A stretch of 64,000 nucleotides of DNA from Spirosoma luteum DSM 19990 (GTDB lineage Bacteria > Bacteroidota > Bacteroidia > Cytophagales > Spirosomataceae): assembly GCF_000374065.1 (NCBI RefSeq), contig NZ_KB893245.1:124001-188000 (forward strand), in the 5' to 3' direction. A program made the translations under genes and the position numbers. Below, one piece after another: positions 1-9,417 of this stretch (position 1 is its first letter; every line of letters starts with the position of its first letter). The notes under the pieces were generated by a model. That model was not told where the DNA came from. It worked only from the letters and a program-made list of their open reading frames with translations, and did no database searches.

Positions 1-440
1 TGTTGGTTCTACTTAGTCGTCAAACGCCTGGATTTTTAAGTTATTTTGTTTGTGGATTTTCATTCTACTATTATTATGATTTCTATATTCAACATAAAGG
101 TAAACTATTCCTTATTGCACTTCCTATTTTTCTGATTGAGTATCATTTCGGTATAGAACTGTTAAGGCCAATTTCCCAATCTATCATTGTATTTTTTATC
201 GCATACAGCTTGCCGAAGTTTAATAATTTCGGCAAATACGGAGATTTTTCATATGGCACATACATATTTCATTTTTCGTTAATTCAGCTATTTGTACAAT
301 ACGGGCTTTTTGATTTGTACAACCCCTTCCTAATGGCAGGATTAGTAATATTATTGGTAGGTGCAATGGCTATCTTCTCTTGGAACTTCGTCGAAAAACC
401 ATTTCTGATAAGAAAACCAAAACCTATGAACGCATGGTAA
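1..440 (+). CDS. Acyltransferase family 3 protein, C-terminal fragment (5' end outside window)
   Basis: The open frame runs from the window edge to a TAA at 438-440, so only the last ~145 residues are visible. They show hydrophobic membrane segments, the motif GDFSYGTYIFHFSLIQ and a final SWNFVEKPFL, both typical of the C-terminal half of acyltransferase-3 (OafA/NodX-like) integral membrane proteins, which O-acylate surface polysaccharides. The catalytic N-terminal histidine region lies outside the window. A second acyltransferase-3 gene lies 3 kb downstream on the other strand, which supports a polysaccharide-modification setting. The substrate cannot be read from this fragment. The first in-frame TTG at position 3 is unlikely to be the true start. 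Confidence 0.8.
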   Translation, partial: LVLLSRQTPGFLSYFVCGFSFYYYYDFYIQHKGKLFLIALPIFLIEYHFGIELLRPISQSIIVFFIAYSLPKFNNFGKYGDFSYGTYIFHFSLIQLFVQYGLFDLYNPFLMAGLVILLVGAMAIFSWNFVEKPFLIRKPKPMNAW

Positions 441-840
441 TTGTTATATCAGTCTAATTATCTAGTGCAGAGCTGCTTTTAATAGTCAATATGCTTTAAT
501 TTGATTAAGGCAGTAAGTAACTAACAGCGGATTTACACTCAGACAGGACTGTCTAATAAAAAATGTATTCGCTGAGGATTGACCTATCTGCCTTAGGCTG
601 TCTAACAGGGAATAGTAAATGATTTTGGACGTAAAAATGGAGGATTTTTATTGTCAATTCAGTAAGTTACTTGTATATATGCATATTTGCTGAATTTGTT
701 ATTGATCCGTGAGTAAGTCTGTAAATTTCATAACTGATTGGTGTGGCTTTAGAGACCATTCGGCAACTTCTATCAAGCAACAACTTTACGAACTAATTCA
801 CGCATCAATATATCGTAACGACTTTAGGATAATCAAACTT
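441..840. other. AT-rich intergenic stretch
   Basis: No convincing gene is seen here. A short GCAGAGCTGC hairpin followed by four T residues near 468-480 could weakly terminate the preceding acyltransferase gene. The beta-helix frame stays open upstream to a GTG at 709, but that extension lacks a signal peptide, whereas the ATG at 841 gives a clear lipoprotein signal. This stretch is therefore best read as leader and promoter region. Confidence 0.4.
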
Positions 841-2874
841 ATGCGCAATATACTGCTTGTCTTTTCTTTTCTTTTTCCTATTCTAGTAAGTTGTGGTCAG
901 GGAGGAAAGACACCTGCCGTTTCTGATAAAGTAAGATCCAAGATTCAGGAGCCTTCGTCTGGGCAGTCGTTACCAGCCAATGTAGTGGGACTTTCTGAAA
1001 AGTTAGCTATTCAGGAACAATCAATTAACAAACGAACTGGTTTTTTTTCAGTCACAGGATTGCGTAGTTATTCGGCTAATGTAGCAACCGCGTTGCCAGT
1101 TATCAATACAAGCGATTTTGGTGGGGGCTTATTCGTGCTTGACCCAATGGATGCTAGTACTGCTGATAATACGGGTATGTGCTTAGTAACACGTTCAGGA
1201 CTACGGTACAAACGACAAATAACTGGGGCAGGTATTAGTGTAAAATGGTTTGGAGCTAAAGGAGACGGAGCTAATAACGACCGACCTTCTATTCAGTTAG
1301 CGGTTGATTATGCCCGTTCAATTGCCGTACCGAATGGATCAACCGTACGAACCGAGGTTCTGTTTCCTTTTGGCACTTACCGAATCAATGGCCAGCCCGT
1401 CAACGTGACTAATGCCAATGGGGTATACTTAAGAGGTAGTGCGGGACGGGGCTTTAATGTACAGATAAACGGTAACACGGGGGGGGCCATTTTTGACTTT
1501 ACTGGCGCTACCCTGTCAGGATGCGAAGGCTTCACATTCCTTTCGGCTGCCAATGAAAGTGCCCCTTCGACTATTGGCGTATTATTTGCCCTTTCACAAG
1601 ATACGAAGGGTAACCGTATTGGTGGTTTAAACTGTACCCTCAATAATTGTTACTTTCAGATGAGCCATTTACCAACAGCAAATGGCGGCTTAGGCAGCAT
1701 AGCGGTTGTCAATATCCGATCTGAAGAGTTCGGCGTTAGCAATGTATACACCTCATCAACGGTAGGTTTTTTGTACACCAGTAAAAATAATCTTTCAGAT
1801 TTGGGCGTATCTTATTCTGTACAAAGTCAGTTCACTGCTATCGCTACCGGCATTGGCAGCATGGGTGTCATCGACATGCAGAACATCAGTATCCAGACCC
1901 AGACTAAAACTCAGCCCGGCCTGATTCTGCTTGGTACTAACTCGGTGCGCTTTCACGGTTATATTTCCCGTAATAATGAAAAAGGTAAAGGGGAGGAATA
2001 CGCGATCTGGTTAGTAAACAATAACGATAATCTCAACCTGTCGGGAACGGTTGAATCCTTCTCAAGTATTGCCCGGTTTGGGGCCGTCAACAGCAACCTG
2101 AATCTGAATTTCATTACAGCGGGACATACTGATACTAGCAAGCCCATATTTATCTGCACTGGAGCGGTTGTAAAAGATTCACGACTAACTGTTTCGTTTG
2201 GGAATCTAAAAGAATTGAATAATGGGCGGTCATTCTTATACCACGCTCCGGTTGGCGGGGGGGATAATCCGGCTACAGGTTATATACTAAATAGCACTCT
2301 TTCCTGTGCCGAATGGTCAGATAACCGGTTGTTTATGTCACCAAATCTGGTTAAATCTAGTGCTAACTTTACAGCCAATTCAGGGCAACCATTCGAAAAA
2401 AAAGGGCCTTGGATTCACAGCTTAGTCAATTATCCTAAACTCTTGGGGACCGACAAAAAAGGCTCGGTAATAGCATCAATTACCCATTTTAATCAGTGCG
2501 ATAAAAGGACGAAATCAACAGAAAATGGTGGATATTATGCGGTTAAAATATCCGGTGTAGTTGATGTAGGTGGCTACGCATCGGGTGGTTCCGGCTCGGT
2601 ACTATTCGAGAGCTCAATTAGCATTCAGCAGCTAGGTAGTGGCCAGTTACAGGTAGCTTCACCAAGTACAACAATTATGTCAAAATCACTTGCTTCACCC
2701 TCTTACATAAATATAAGTAGTATTGTTCCGACACTCAGCTTTTCAAACGGTTTGGGTAATGTTAATCTGACTGTCAAGGTGACAGGAGCTAATGCAGGTG
2801 AGCCAATCCGGTTTACCGGGCAGGTTTCAATTCTCAGTCAATTTAAGGTCAATCAGTCGATTCTGTTCGATTAA
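841..2874 (+). CDS. Secreted beta-helix lipoprotein (pectate-lyase/tailspike-like)
   Basis: The start at 841 gives a 677-residue protein that begins MRNILLVFSFLF and has a lipobox ILVSC, so it is probably a lipoprotein exported by Sec. After a linker, a tailspike-like segment (FVLDPMDASTADNTG, then GLRYKRQ) leads into VKWFGAKGDGANND. That motif is the hallmark of the Pectate_lyase_3 right-handed beta-helix fold of polysaccharide lyases, hydrolases and phage tailspikes. The next ~300 residues have the irregular, asparagine- and glycine-rich spacing of beta-helix coils. The protein is clearly paralogous to the minus-strand gene at 4898-6529: shared blocks include CEGFTFLS/CENLTFLS, STIGVLFAL, NIRSEEF/NVRSEEF and YHAPVG/YHAPIG. 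The fold is well supported, but enzyme activity and substrate are not; it may bind or cleave the polysaccharide made by this region. Confidence 0.75.
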   Translation: MRNILLVFSFLFPILVSCGQGGKTPAVSDKVRSKIQEPSSGQSLPANVVGLSEKLAIQEQSINKRTGFFSVTGLRSYSANVATALPVINTSDFGGGLFVLDPMDASTADNTGMCLVTRSGLRYKRQITGAGISVKWFGAKGDGANNDRPSIQLAVDYARSIAVPNGSTVRTEVLFPFGTYRINGQPVNVTNANGVYLRGSAGRGFNVQINGNTGGAIFDFTGATLSGCEGFTFLSAANESAPSTIGVLFALSQDTKGNRIGGLNCTLNNCYFQMSHLPTANGGLGSIAVVNIRSEEFGVSNVYTSSTVGFLYTSKNNLSDLGVSYSVQSQFTAIATGIGSMGVIDMQNISIQTQTKTQPGLILLGTNSVRFHGYISRNNEKGKGEEYAIWLVNNNDNLNLSGTVESFSSIARFGAVNSNLNLNFITAGHTDTSKPIFICTGAVVKDSRLTVSFGNLKELNNGRSFLYHAPVGGGDNPATGYILNSTLSCAEWSDNRLFMSPNLVKSSANFTANSGQPFEKKGPWIHSLVNYPKLLGTDKKGSVIASITHFNQCDKRTKSTENGGYYAVKISGVVDVGGYASGGSGSVLFESSISIQQLGSGQLQVASPSTTIMSKSLASPSYINISSIVPTLSFSNGLGNVNLTVKVTGANAGEPIRFTGQVSILSQFKVNQSILFD

Positions 2875-3472
2875 TTGTATCGAAAGTAAAAAGCGATTTA
2901 AGACTTTTGCGTGTTTATAAAGAGCATTAATAGTTAATTATTTTTCTAGGTTAGAACTTTGAAATTTATTTGATGAGGCTCCAGGCAATGAATATTTTAG
3001 ACTCAACATTTGTCTTGGAGTAAGCTCCAGATTTTCTATAATCTATGCTGTTGTTCCCCTCCATCAAGACGTATCCTTTAAACAGTCACTTGTTCAGTAG
3101 GAGTTAAACAACTCTTTGATTAATCTGTACTGACTTATCTACTCAGTTGCCCTGCCTATATAGAAGAGACTAAGGGATAAAATAGAATACTTAGGTTGTT
3201 ACTTTACTTTTCAGATGCGCTAGTTCAAGCTATGCCCTTCAGGGCAAAAATCTATTTGCTACACACCTCAATTTTTTTAGTTGTTTTATCGATTGTGGCA
3301 AAAGCATTGGAGAACAAATGAGAACAGCACCGTCTTCAGCCGAAACAGCGAACTCAGATACTATGAACTTTCAGCCCACAGTATCTGAGTTCGTGCATAA
3401 TTAGTGTAATAATCTATGGGTGTAGCCTGGAAGGCTATGAAATATGCTTTACGTTTGGATGCCTAAGGCTCA
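2875..3472. other. AT-rich intergenic stretch between convergent genes
   Basis: No open frame here is credible. The stretch separates the convergent beta-helix and acyltransferase-3 genes. It contains a perfect 14-bp inverted repeat at 3349-3393 and a 19-base TGTAGCC-N5-GGCTATG element at 3421-3439, whose arms recur at 39307-39325. Confidence 0.5.
3349..3393. repeat. Perfect 14-bp inverted repeat
   Basis: The arms CGAACTCAGATACT (3349-3362) and AGTATCTGAGTTCG (3380-3393) are perfectly complementary around a 17-base loop. It lies between two convergent genes, so it could fold in transcripts from either side as a terminator or an RNA 3'-end stabiliser. There is no T-run next to either arm, so an intrinsic terminator is not certain. 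It could also be a remnant of a mobile element. Confidence 0.6.
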
Positions 3473-4558
3473 TTAAAGGACTGGCATTATTCTTTTTTGT
3501 CTTACTTTTTCAATTTTCTTTGTTACTAATTCATTCAGTATAACTGAAATGATAGTAGTCATCAATGTTAAGGTCAAACCTAACCCTCCAATTATTGGGA
3601 TTTTCAGCGCGACTATACAAGACAAAATGAAAATGTGTGATATATATATGGGATAAGACAGTTCCCCTATATATTTGTCACGTTCCCAATTTTTAGTCAA
3701 AATGAAAATGAAAGGCAGACAAATAAAGAATGCGAATAAATAAGCATATCTCTTTCCTGGTACATGTATAAAACTATAAAGAAAAGTAAATGCTAAAAGG
3801 CTTATCCAGCAAACCTTAAGATACAGTACTCTTATTTTTAGTCTTCGAACGTTCGTGTATATATGGTAAGACACTGATCCGATCAGAAAATAGGCTAATT
3901 CTGTTGGAAAAAAACGATATGACCAAGGATCAAGATTTAGACCATATTTTGATAAGATAATTCGTAGCGTAAAAGATAATACAATTAGGGTAATAATGAT
4001 TTTTAGCTTCCTTCTCACGAGAAGAGGAGCAATCAGATAAAAAGCCATCTCAATTCCTATACTCCAAGCTTGGGGAACGAATAAGAATTGATATAGTAAA
4101 GGACTTGTCTGTCTAAAATTTTGAGTAAAAAATAAATTTCCAGTTGATGTATTTAATCCCAAAAACATAACACTGTCTTGGAATAAAATAAATACATTGG
4201 TGAAAACTAGAAAAGAAAAACTAGTGAAACTCATATCATGAAAATATTTTAAGTAGTAACTGAAAGCAGCATATTCGTTGCCATAGTTGTTTGAAGGATC
4301 AATAAGCGAATAAATAAAAGTTAATAGGAGAACTGACCAATAAACGGGATATAATCTTAAAAATCTATTTGTTATAAATAGTCTATAGGAGTTATTTATG
4401 CCTATATATTTTTCATTAAGAATTAAGGTCATGTAAAATCCAGAGATGATGTAGAATGCTTGAACTGCCATTTGGCCACCAACAAAGTCGAATCCAATTA
4501 TTGAACTTGAGTGTGCAATAACAACCGTTATTGCTAATGTAAATCTCAATACGCCCAT
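3473..4558 (-). CDS. Acyltransferase family 3 membrane protein
   Basis: The 361-residue product begins MGVLRFTLAITVVIAHSSSI. It has the N-terminal arginine (LRF) and the H in VIAHSS that are conserved in acyltransferase-3 proteins, followed by FYIISGFYMTLIL, typical of the second membrane segment. About ten hydrophobic segments follow, including SIGIEMAFYLIAPLL and ELSYPIYISHIFIL near the C-terminus. These inner-membrane enzymes transfer acetyl or other acyl groups onto exopolysaccharide, O-antigen or glycolipid sugars. The length is normal for the family and the gene appears intact. It is noticeably AT-rich compared with genes to the right, as is usual for polysaccharide-modification genes that move between strains. 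The acceptor sugar is unknown. Confidence 0.88.
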   Translation of the reverse strand: MGVLRFTLAITVVIAHSSSIIGFDFVGGQMAVQAFYIISGFYMTLILNEKYIGINNSYRLFITNRFLRLYPVYWSVLLLTFIYSLIDPSNNYGNEYAAFSYYLKYFHDMSFTSFSFLVFTNVFILFQDSVMFLGLNTSTGNLFFTQNFRQTSPLLYQFLFVPQAWSIGIEMAFYLIAPLLVRRKLKIIITLIVLSFTLRIILSKYGLNLDPWSYRFFPTELAYFLIGSVSYHIYTNVRRLKIRVLYLKVCWISLLAFTFLYSFIHVPGKRYAYLFAFFICLPFIFILTKNWERDKYIGELSYPIYISHIFILSCIVALKIPIIGGLGLTLTLMTTIISVILNELVTKKIEKVRQKRIMPVL

Positions 4559-4897
4559 ACCTAATTTTTACAATCAATTATAAATTCACTGATTACAATG
4601 TGTAAACTAATATAATACACCACTAACGGCTAAGAAAGTCAGGAGAAACTCATATATTTCTTATCATCTCAATGCAGAAGAGGTGTCTTTCGGCGAGATG
4701 ATGATAAATATTTCAATAAGACAACCTAAATTAATGTTAATTACTACTCAAGTGAAATTAAAACTTATTTCTTAAGCGTTGAATATCCCCAATAAGAATC
4801 TGATAAGATCTTACTTGACTAAAGCAATTATAATAAGTGATGCTAGTCACAGGATTTTAAACCTTAAAAGTTAAATGTTACCCCTAGAATCAATACA
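4559..4897. other. AT-rich intergenic stretch
   Basis: This stretch lies between two minus-strand genes. It holds the 3' flank of the beta-helix gene and the upstream region of the acyltransferase gene. I see no gene, strong hairpin or clear promoter match in it. Confidence 0.4.
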
Positions 4898-6529
4898 TTA
4901 TTTTGCAATTACTGCTTCGTTGACTAAAAAGTCGCTCTGAATTTCAGCATGGCCGTCGTATGAAACTGGTTCTATGGCAACTGATCCCATAACTTTAGGC
5001 GTTAGTGTAACTATACCGTAGCCCCCTGAAAAAGATAAATCTAATGAGATTGAGGCTATATCAAGAGCAGTAGGATTGGTTACACTTTTATCAAGTATAA
5101 TGACAGTATTGGAAAGGGGAGCGTACTGTCCATCGTAACTTTGACTGATCACTATCTGTGCCTGAAAACACAGCACAAACGACACTCCGGAAGCATAAGA
5201 GCCCCCCTTTATAACACCGTCGATCCAAATTCGATAGAAACCAGCATTGGTGTTGTTGAAAGGTAGTTGGTTGGCTTCTCTAAACCGTAAAATGACTACT
5301 GGCGTAATGGAACCGCTAGTTCCTGCCGATTTGGAGTTGGTAAAAAGTTGTTTTATCCGGCCCCCCTTTTTTTCGTATGGCTGGTCCGAATTCACAATGA
5401 CATTTTCAGAGCGTTTCAATAGATTAGCAGAAACCGCATACTGATTATCAGTAATATCGAAACAGGTGATTTCACTATTTGTCATAAAGCCAGTGGCCTG
5501 CTGATAACCATTACCTATTGGAGCATGATAGATAAAATAGCGTCCGGTGCGTTCTCCAGGATTTGGTAAGGTGACTTTGGCTTTTAGACCCTTAACGCTA
5601 CATCCAGTCAAGTCTATGAGATCGGTAGTAGGAGCCAAAGAATTTACCATCACCACATTGATTATATTCCCATCGAACCCCCCTAGAGTGGCTCTTAATA
5701 TTCGGGAATACGATTCAATGGTAGCATATATGTTGATGTTTGTAGTGTAACGTACACATTGAACTGCCGTTTCATTAGCCCCTTGCGCAGTAGAAAGCCG
5801 ACCCATATACCCATCGAATGTGATACTGTTCGTTCCAACCAGAACTAAGGCTGGTTGTCGTTTTTCGTACGCCTGAAGTGAAGCCCCCTTTATGCTGACA
5901 ACACCCATTGATCCAACTCCAGTTGAAAGTGTTTGATAAGGACTTGATACAGTAAGGTTATTGCCTGTTTCAGCCAGATTAGTCGTTGAACTAAATACCA
6001 TAGGCGTATTGGCACGAATAAGACATTCATGGGCGAAGAACTCTTCACTGCGCACATTGAGAAGACCTATTGTTCCGAAATTATTGTTGGCAGTTGCGTA
6101 ATCTTCTAACTGAAAGTAGCAGTTTTTTATGCCACAGTTAAGACCGCCATTGGCTGTCAATGCGAATAAAACACCAATGGTAGAACGAGTAGCACCGTAG
6201 ACAGATAGAGAAAGAAATGTAAGGTTCTCACAGCCAGATATATTGGACCCACTAAAATCAAAGATAACCCCGCTGGTTCTGCCAATTATATTCGAGTTCA
6301 GGTAACGTCCTCCATCGCCAGTAAGCCATAAGCCATTAACGTTCGTTACATTGATTGGCGAAGAGATATAGTAAAAGCCAGCTGGAAAGTAAACAGTTGC
6401 CCGGTAGGCCCCTCCACCCGCAGCTGACAGTGACTTTGCATAATTGATCGCGTTTTGAATAGCGACTGTATCGTCTGTTTGACCATTACCGATAGCCCCA
6501 AATGGAGCATCTTTGACATTGACAGGCAT
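4898..6529 (-). CDS. Beta-helix (pectate-lyase/tailspike-like) protein without signal peptide
   Basis: The 543-residue product starts MPVNVKDAPFGAIGNGQTDD and continues TVAIQNAINYAKSL, the classical N-terminal cap motif of Pectate_lyase_3 beta-helix proteins. It aligns along its length with the lipoprotein at 841-2874, sharing SGCENLTFLS, STIGVLFAL, NVRSEEF, GVGSMGV and YHAPIGNG. Unlike that paralogue it has no signal peptide: an in-frame TAA lies only nine codons upstream of the ATG. It is therefore cytoplasmic, exported by a route not visible here, or derived from a longer gene that lost its export signal. Polysaccharide binding or cleavage is an inference from the fold, and no catalytic residues can be assigned. 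Confidence 0.72.
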   Translation of the reverse strand: MPVNVKDAPFGAIGNGQTDDTVAIQNAINYAKSLSAAGGGAYRATVYFPAGFYYISSPINVTNVNGLWLTGDGGRYLNSNIIGRTSGVIFDFSGSNISGCENLTFLSLSVYGATRSTIGVLFALTANGGLNCGIKNCYFQLEDYATANNNFGTIGLLNVRSEEFFAHECLIRANTPMVFSSTTNLAETGNNLTVSSPYQTLSTGVGSMGVVSIKGASLQAYEKRQPALVLVGTNSITFDGYMGRLSTAQGANETAVQCVRYTTNINIYATIESYSRILRATLGGFDGNIINVVMVNSLAPTTDLIDLTGCSVKGLKAKVTLPNPGERTGRYFIYHAPIGNGYQQATGFMTNSEITCFDITDNQYAVSANLLKRSENVIVNSDQPYEKKGGRIKQLFTNSKSAGTSGSITPVVILRFREANQLPFNNTNAGFYRIWIDGVIKGGSYASGVSFVLCFQAQIVISQSYDGQYAPLSNTVIILDKSVTNPTALDIASISLDLSFSGGYGIVTLTPKVMGSVAIEPVSYDGHAEIQSDFLVNEAVIAK

Positions 6530-7469
6530 AAAAGCTCTCGTTGACAGGTTGAATTAGCTTATTTAAGTAATGTCAATATTACGCCAAATATTTCTATAAT
6601 CGCGAAACAGTTGTAATTTAAAAAACACCTTTTAGGTGACTTTGCTGCATGAAATATGAGCCTTAATGAACACGTCAGTAGGGGGCTGTAGGGGAGAGAA
6701 AATTATAAAATATCACGAATAGGTTTTCTCGCTTGGATATACTAATTGCTACTTTGTCAATTATATTCTCCACTAATGTTTTTATGTATTTTTTTAAAAT
6801 ATTTGGTTGATATTCAGATGTTTAATAAGCGCTTCTCTGTTGAGCTAACTATTATTGAGTTAAAAGGAATACTTCTGAACGGTGCTAATTGACCCACTAG
6901 ATCTGCCTTTTATTCGCCAATGCCTACGATAACTAGCGAATTATTAAAGATTGTTGTCCATGCTCAACTCTACACTGCCTAACTTTAACTGTGGTACCTT
7001 ACTAAAATATTGACGATACAATGCTACTTATGTTGACAATATTTGTATAAATTGCTCGATGAAGAATACAAGTAACGGAATGTCGGTAACGGTTCAAAGT
7101 ATACATAGATATGGTGTGTGTATACTTACACGACGAGATTTTAGGCTGTTGGGACTGAAACATGACAAAATAGTGTGAGCGTGTTTATTCGTAGAAAAGG
7201 GGAGGGTGGTTATGTTCAGTTTCATTAATGGGATTGTTTCTACGAAAATTGGTCGTAAACTAAAACTCATGATAACTTCTGCATGATAATTGCAATAATT
7301 CTTAGTATGAACAGCTAGGTCAAATTTATAACTGCTGTGATACTCAAGAAACCATATAACCGGTGTTTAACAATGTCCTTTCTCGATTCTTTACCTAAAG
7401 CACTATCAAAGAGCGTTCTCCTGAAGGGACAACGCTAATAATTCAACTCTAGCGTAACCAACTTTATTT
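6530..7469. other. 940-bp AT-rich divergent intergenic region
   Basis: The region separates a minus-strand beta-helix gene from the plus-strand fibre gene and should hold both promoters. No credible open frame or RNA gene was found. An 8-bp inverted repeat, AAGTATAC (7097-7104) with GTATACTT (7120-7127), could form an operator or hairpin. The length is unusual for this gene-dense window. Confidence 0.45.
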
Positions 7470-9416
7470 ATGAAAACACTATTATTTTTTGTCTCATTGT
7501 GCGTATTGTACGTTACGCAAGGAGCCATGGCACAAACCAATTTTGTCGCCACTACTCCGTCTTCCTCCACTCCCGGTTCCGACAACACTTTGGTTGGTGT
7601 CGGGGCTGGTAATCTAAATATGAGTGGAGCCAGTAATCTGTTTATTGGTCGTGGGACAGGTACTTTAAATATGGCGGGCACTCAGAACGTGTTTCTAGGT
7701 GCTTTTGCGGGTTATCAGAATCAATCAGGGCAGGGTAATTCGTTTATAGGGTATCAAGCCGGATATACTAACTCTACCGGAAATAATAATACCTTTTCAG
7801 GTGCAGGCGCTGGCTACACCAACAGTGCTGGCTATAACAACTCGTTTAATGGATTCAGAGCAGGTTATAACAACACTACCGGATTCAGTAACTTGTTTAT
7901 GGGCGCAGGGGCTGGTTTCGTAAATGACGTAGGAAACAATAACTCGTTTGTAGGTGCAGATGCCGGTTCAAATAACAAGGGAGGTAACAATAACGTTTTC
8001 TTTGGTTCTTTGTCAGGGGCAGCAAACACAACTGGATCTATAAATACATTCATTGGAACTCGAGCAGGTTTGGCAAACACTACCGGGACATCAAATTCAT
8101 TTGTAGGAACCGAAGCTGGTTACAGTATTATCACAGGTAGAAGTAACACCTTCTTAGGCACTAGAGCTGGATATACCAATAAGACTGGAGTAGATAACGT
8201 TGTTGTTGGTGATAGTGCGGGTTTTAAGTCTGAAGTATCACAAAACGTTATGATAGGTGCTAAAGCCGGGTACAATAACTCTACTGGTATTAACAATTTA
8301 TTTATTGGAAATCGGGCTGGTTATGGTTCGAATGGCTCTACTGCTTACGGTAATGTTTGCGTTGGACCCTACACGGGGACAAGTTTATCTTCTGGTTTTT
8401 TTAATTTGATTTTAGGGCCGTATTCTGGGGGTAATATGACTACCGGAAGTAACAATACGCTTGTTGGGTACGGGACCGGAGGTAACAACAGTACTGGGCA
8501 GTACAACACACTTATTGGTAGTGCATCTGGTTTTAACCTCAATTCAGATTACAATGTACTCATTGGATCACAGGCCGGATATGCAGTAACAAGTGGTCAG
8601 AGTAATGTGAGTGTAGGTGTTAATTCTGGCACTAATATTCAGACTGGAAGTAATAATACATTTTTGGGAACGGGCGCTGGTAGTCCAGCAGGACAACCAG
8701 CTTTACAAAATTCGAGTGCACTTGGTGCTTACGCTCAAGTATCCATTTCTAATGCACTTGTTCTTGGCAACAATGCTAACATTGGTATCGGTACCTCCGC
8801 ACCAGCTAACAAACTGGAAGTGGTAAGTTCTTCTGTCAACACGTCAGGATTACGCTTAACAAATCTGAAGAGTAGTAGTCCGGTGACGATAGCAGCCACT
8901 AAGTACCTGACTGTAGATGCCAATGGAGATGTCGTGCTGGGCAATGCCAGTGGGTCAGGCCGGGTAGGAGCTGATGAAGCTGCCTGGCAGTTGGATGGTG
9001 AGAATCTAAAGAACACAAATGCTGGCGGAGTTGTCATTGGTTCAGGAGTTGCTAATACGCCCGCTGGCTATCGGCTATATGTAGCTGATGGCATACTTAC
9101 TGAGAAGGTGAAAGTAGCTATCAAAAGTACCAGTGCCTGGTCTGACCGGGTGTTTGAAGATGGGTACAACTTGCGTAGTCTGGGAGAGGTAGAGTCGTAC
9201 ATTAATCAGAAGAAACACCTGCCCGGTGTGCCCTCGGCCGAAGAAGTTGTGAAAGAAGGTGTAGATGTTGGGCAGATGCAGGCCAAACTGCTGGAAAAAG
9301 TAGAAGAATTGACACTTTATGTTATTGAACTAAAGAAGCAAAACGAGTCACTCAAAAAGAAAAGTGTAGAATTAGAGCAGCGGGTTAATAAACTTCAACC
9401 AAAAACGCGTAAATAA
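7470..9416 (+). CDS. Repeat-rich surface fibre protein with coiled-coil C-terminus
   Basis: The 648-residue product has a signal peptide (MKTLLFFVSLCVLYVTQGAMA, cleavage before QTN). Residues 38 to about 410 are ~22 tandem 17-residue repeats of the form NxFxGxxAGxxNxTGxx, resembling the left-handed beta-roll of YadA-type adhesin heads. A less repetitive segment follows, then a C-terminal domain with SAWSDRVFEDGYNLRSL and HLPGVPSAEEV that is widespread in Bacteroidota tail-fibre-like surface proteins. The last ~50 residues are a lysine- and glutamate-rich coiled coil (LLEKVEELTLYVIELKKQ). A trimeric fibre is plausible but inferred. The next gene starts one base after the stop, so the two are probably co-transcribed. 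Its role is likely adhesion or surface structure. Confidence 0.75.
   Translation: MKTLLFFVSLCVLYVTQGAMAQTNFVATTPSSSTPGSDNTLVGVGAGNLNMSGASNLFIGRGTGTLNMAGTQNVFLGAFAGYQNQSGQGNSFIGYQAGYTNSTGNNNTFSGAGAGYTNSAGYNNSFNGFRAGYNNTTGFSNLFMGAGAGFVNDVGNNNSFVGADAGSNNKGGNNNVFFGSLSGAANTTGSINTFIGTRAGLANTTGTSNSFVGTEAGYSIITGRSNTFLGTRAGYTNKTGVDNVVVGDSAGFKSEVSQNVMIGAKAGYNNSTGINNLFIGNRAGYGSNGSTAYGNVCVGPYTGTSLSSGFFNLILGPYSGGNMTTGSNNTLVGYGTGGNNSTGQYNTLIGSASGFNLNSDYNVLIGSQAGYAVTSGQSNVSVGVNSGTNIQTGSNNTFLGTGAGSPAGQPALQNSSALGAYAQVSISNALVLGNNANIGIGTSAPANKLEVVSSSVNTSGLRLTNLKSSSPVTIAATKYLTVDANGDVVLGNASGSGRVGADEAAWQLDGENLKNTNAGGVVIGSGVANTPAGYRLYVADGILTEKVKVAIKSTSAWSDRVFEDGYNLRSLGEVESYINQKKHLPGVPSAEEVVKEGVDVGQMQAKLLEKVEELTLYVIELKKQNESLKKKSVELEQRVNKLQPKTRK
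7581..8703 (+). repeat. Coding tandem repeat, about 22 units of 51 bp
   Basis: Within the fibre gene the translated sequence repeats every 17 residues (51 bases), for example NNTFSGAGAGYTNSAGY followed by NNSFNGFRAGYNNTTGF. A few units are one residue short or three long, near residues 220-300. Nucleotide identity between units is moderate, so the array is old or selected at protein level. Such arrays can expand or contract by slippage. Confidence 0.8.
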
Positions 9417-9417
9417 T

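Noticed and set aside
6530..7469. Search for tRNA, small RNA or transposon remnants in the 940-bp gap
   Set aside because: No T-loop motif, cloverleaf or transposase fragment was recognised.
7581..8703. 51-bp periodic array considered as a CRISPR or DNA satellite
   Set aside because: The period is coding, units diverge at nucleotide level and no conserved repeats with unique spacers exist.
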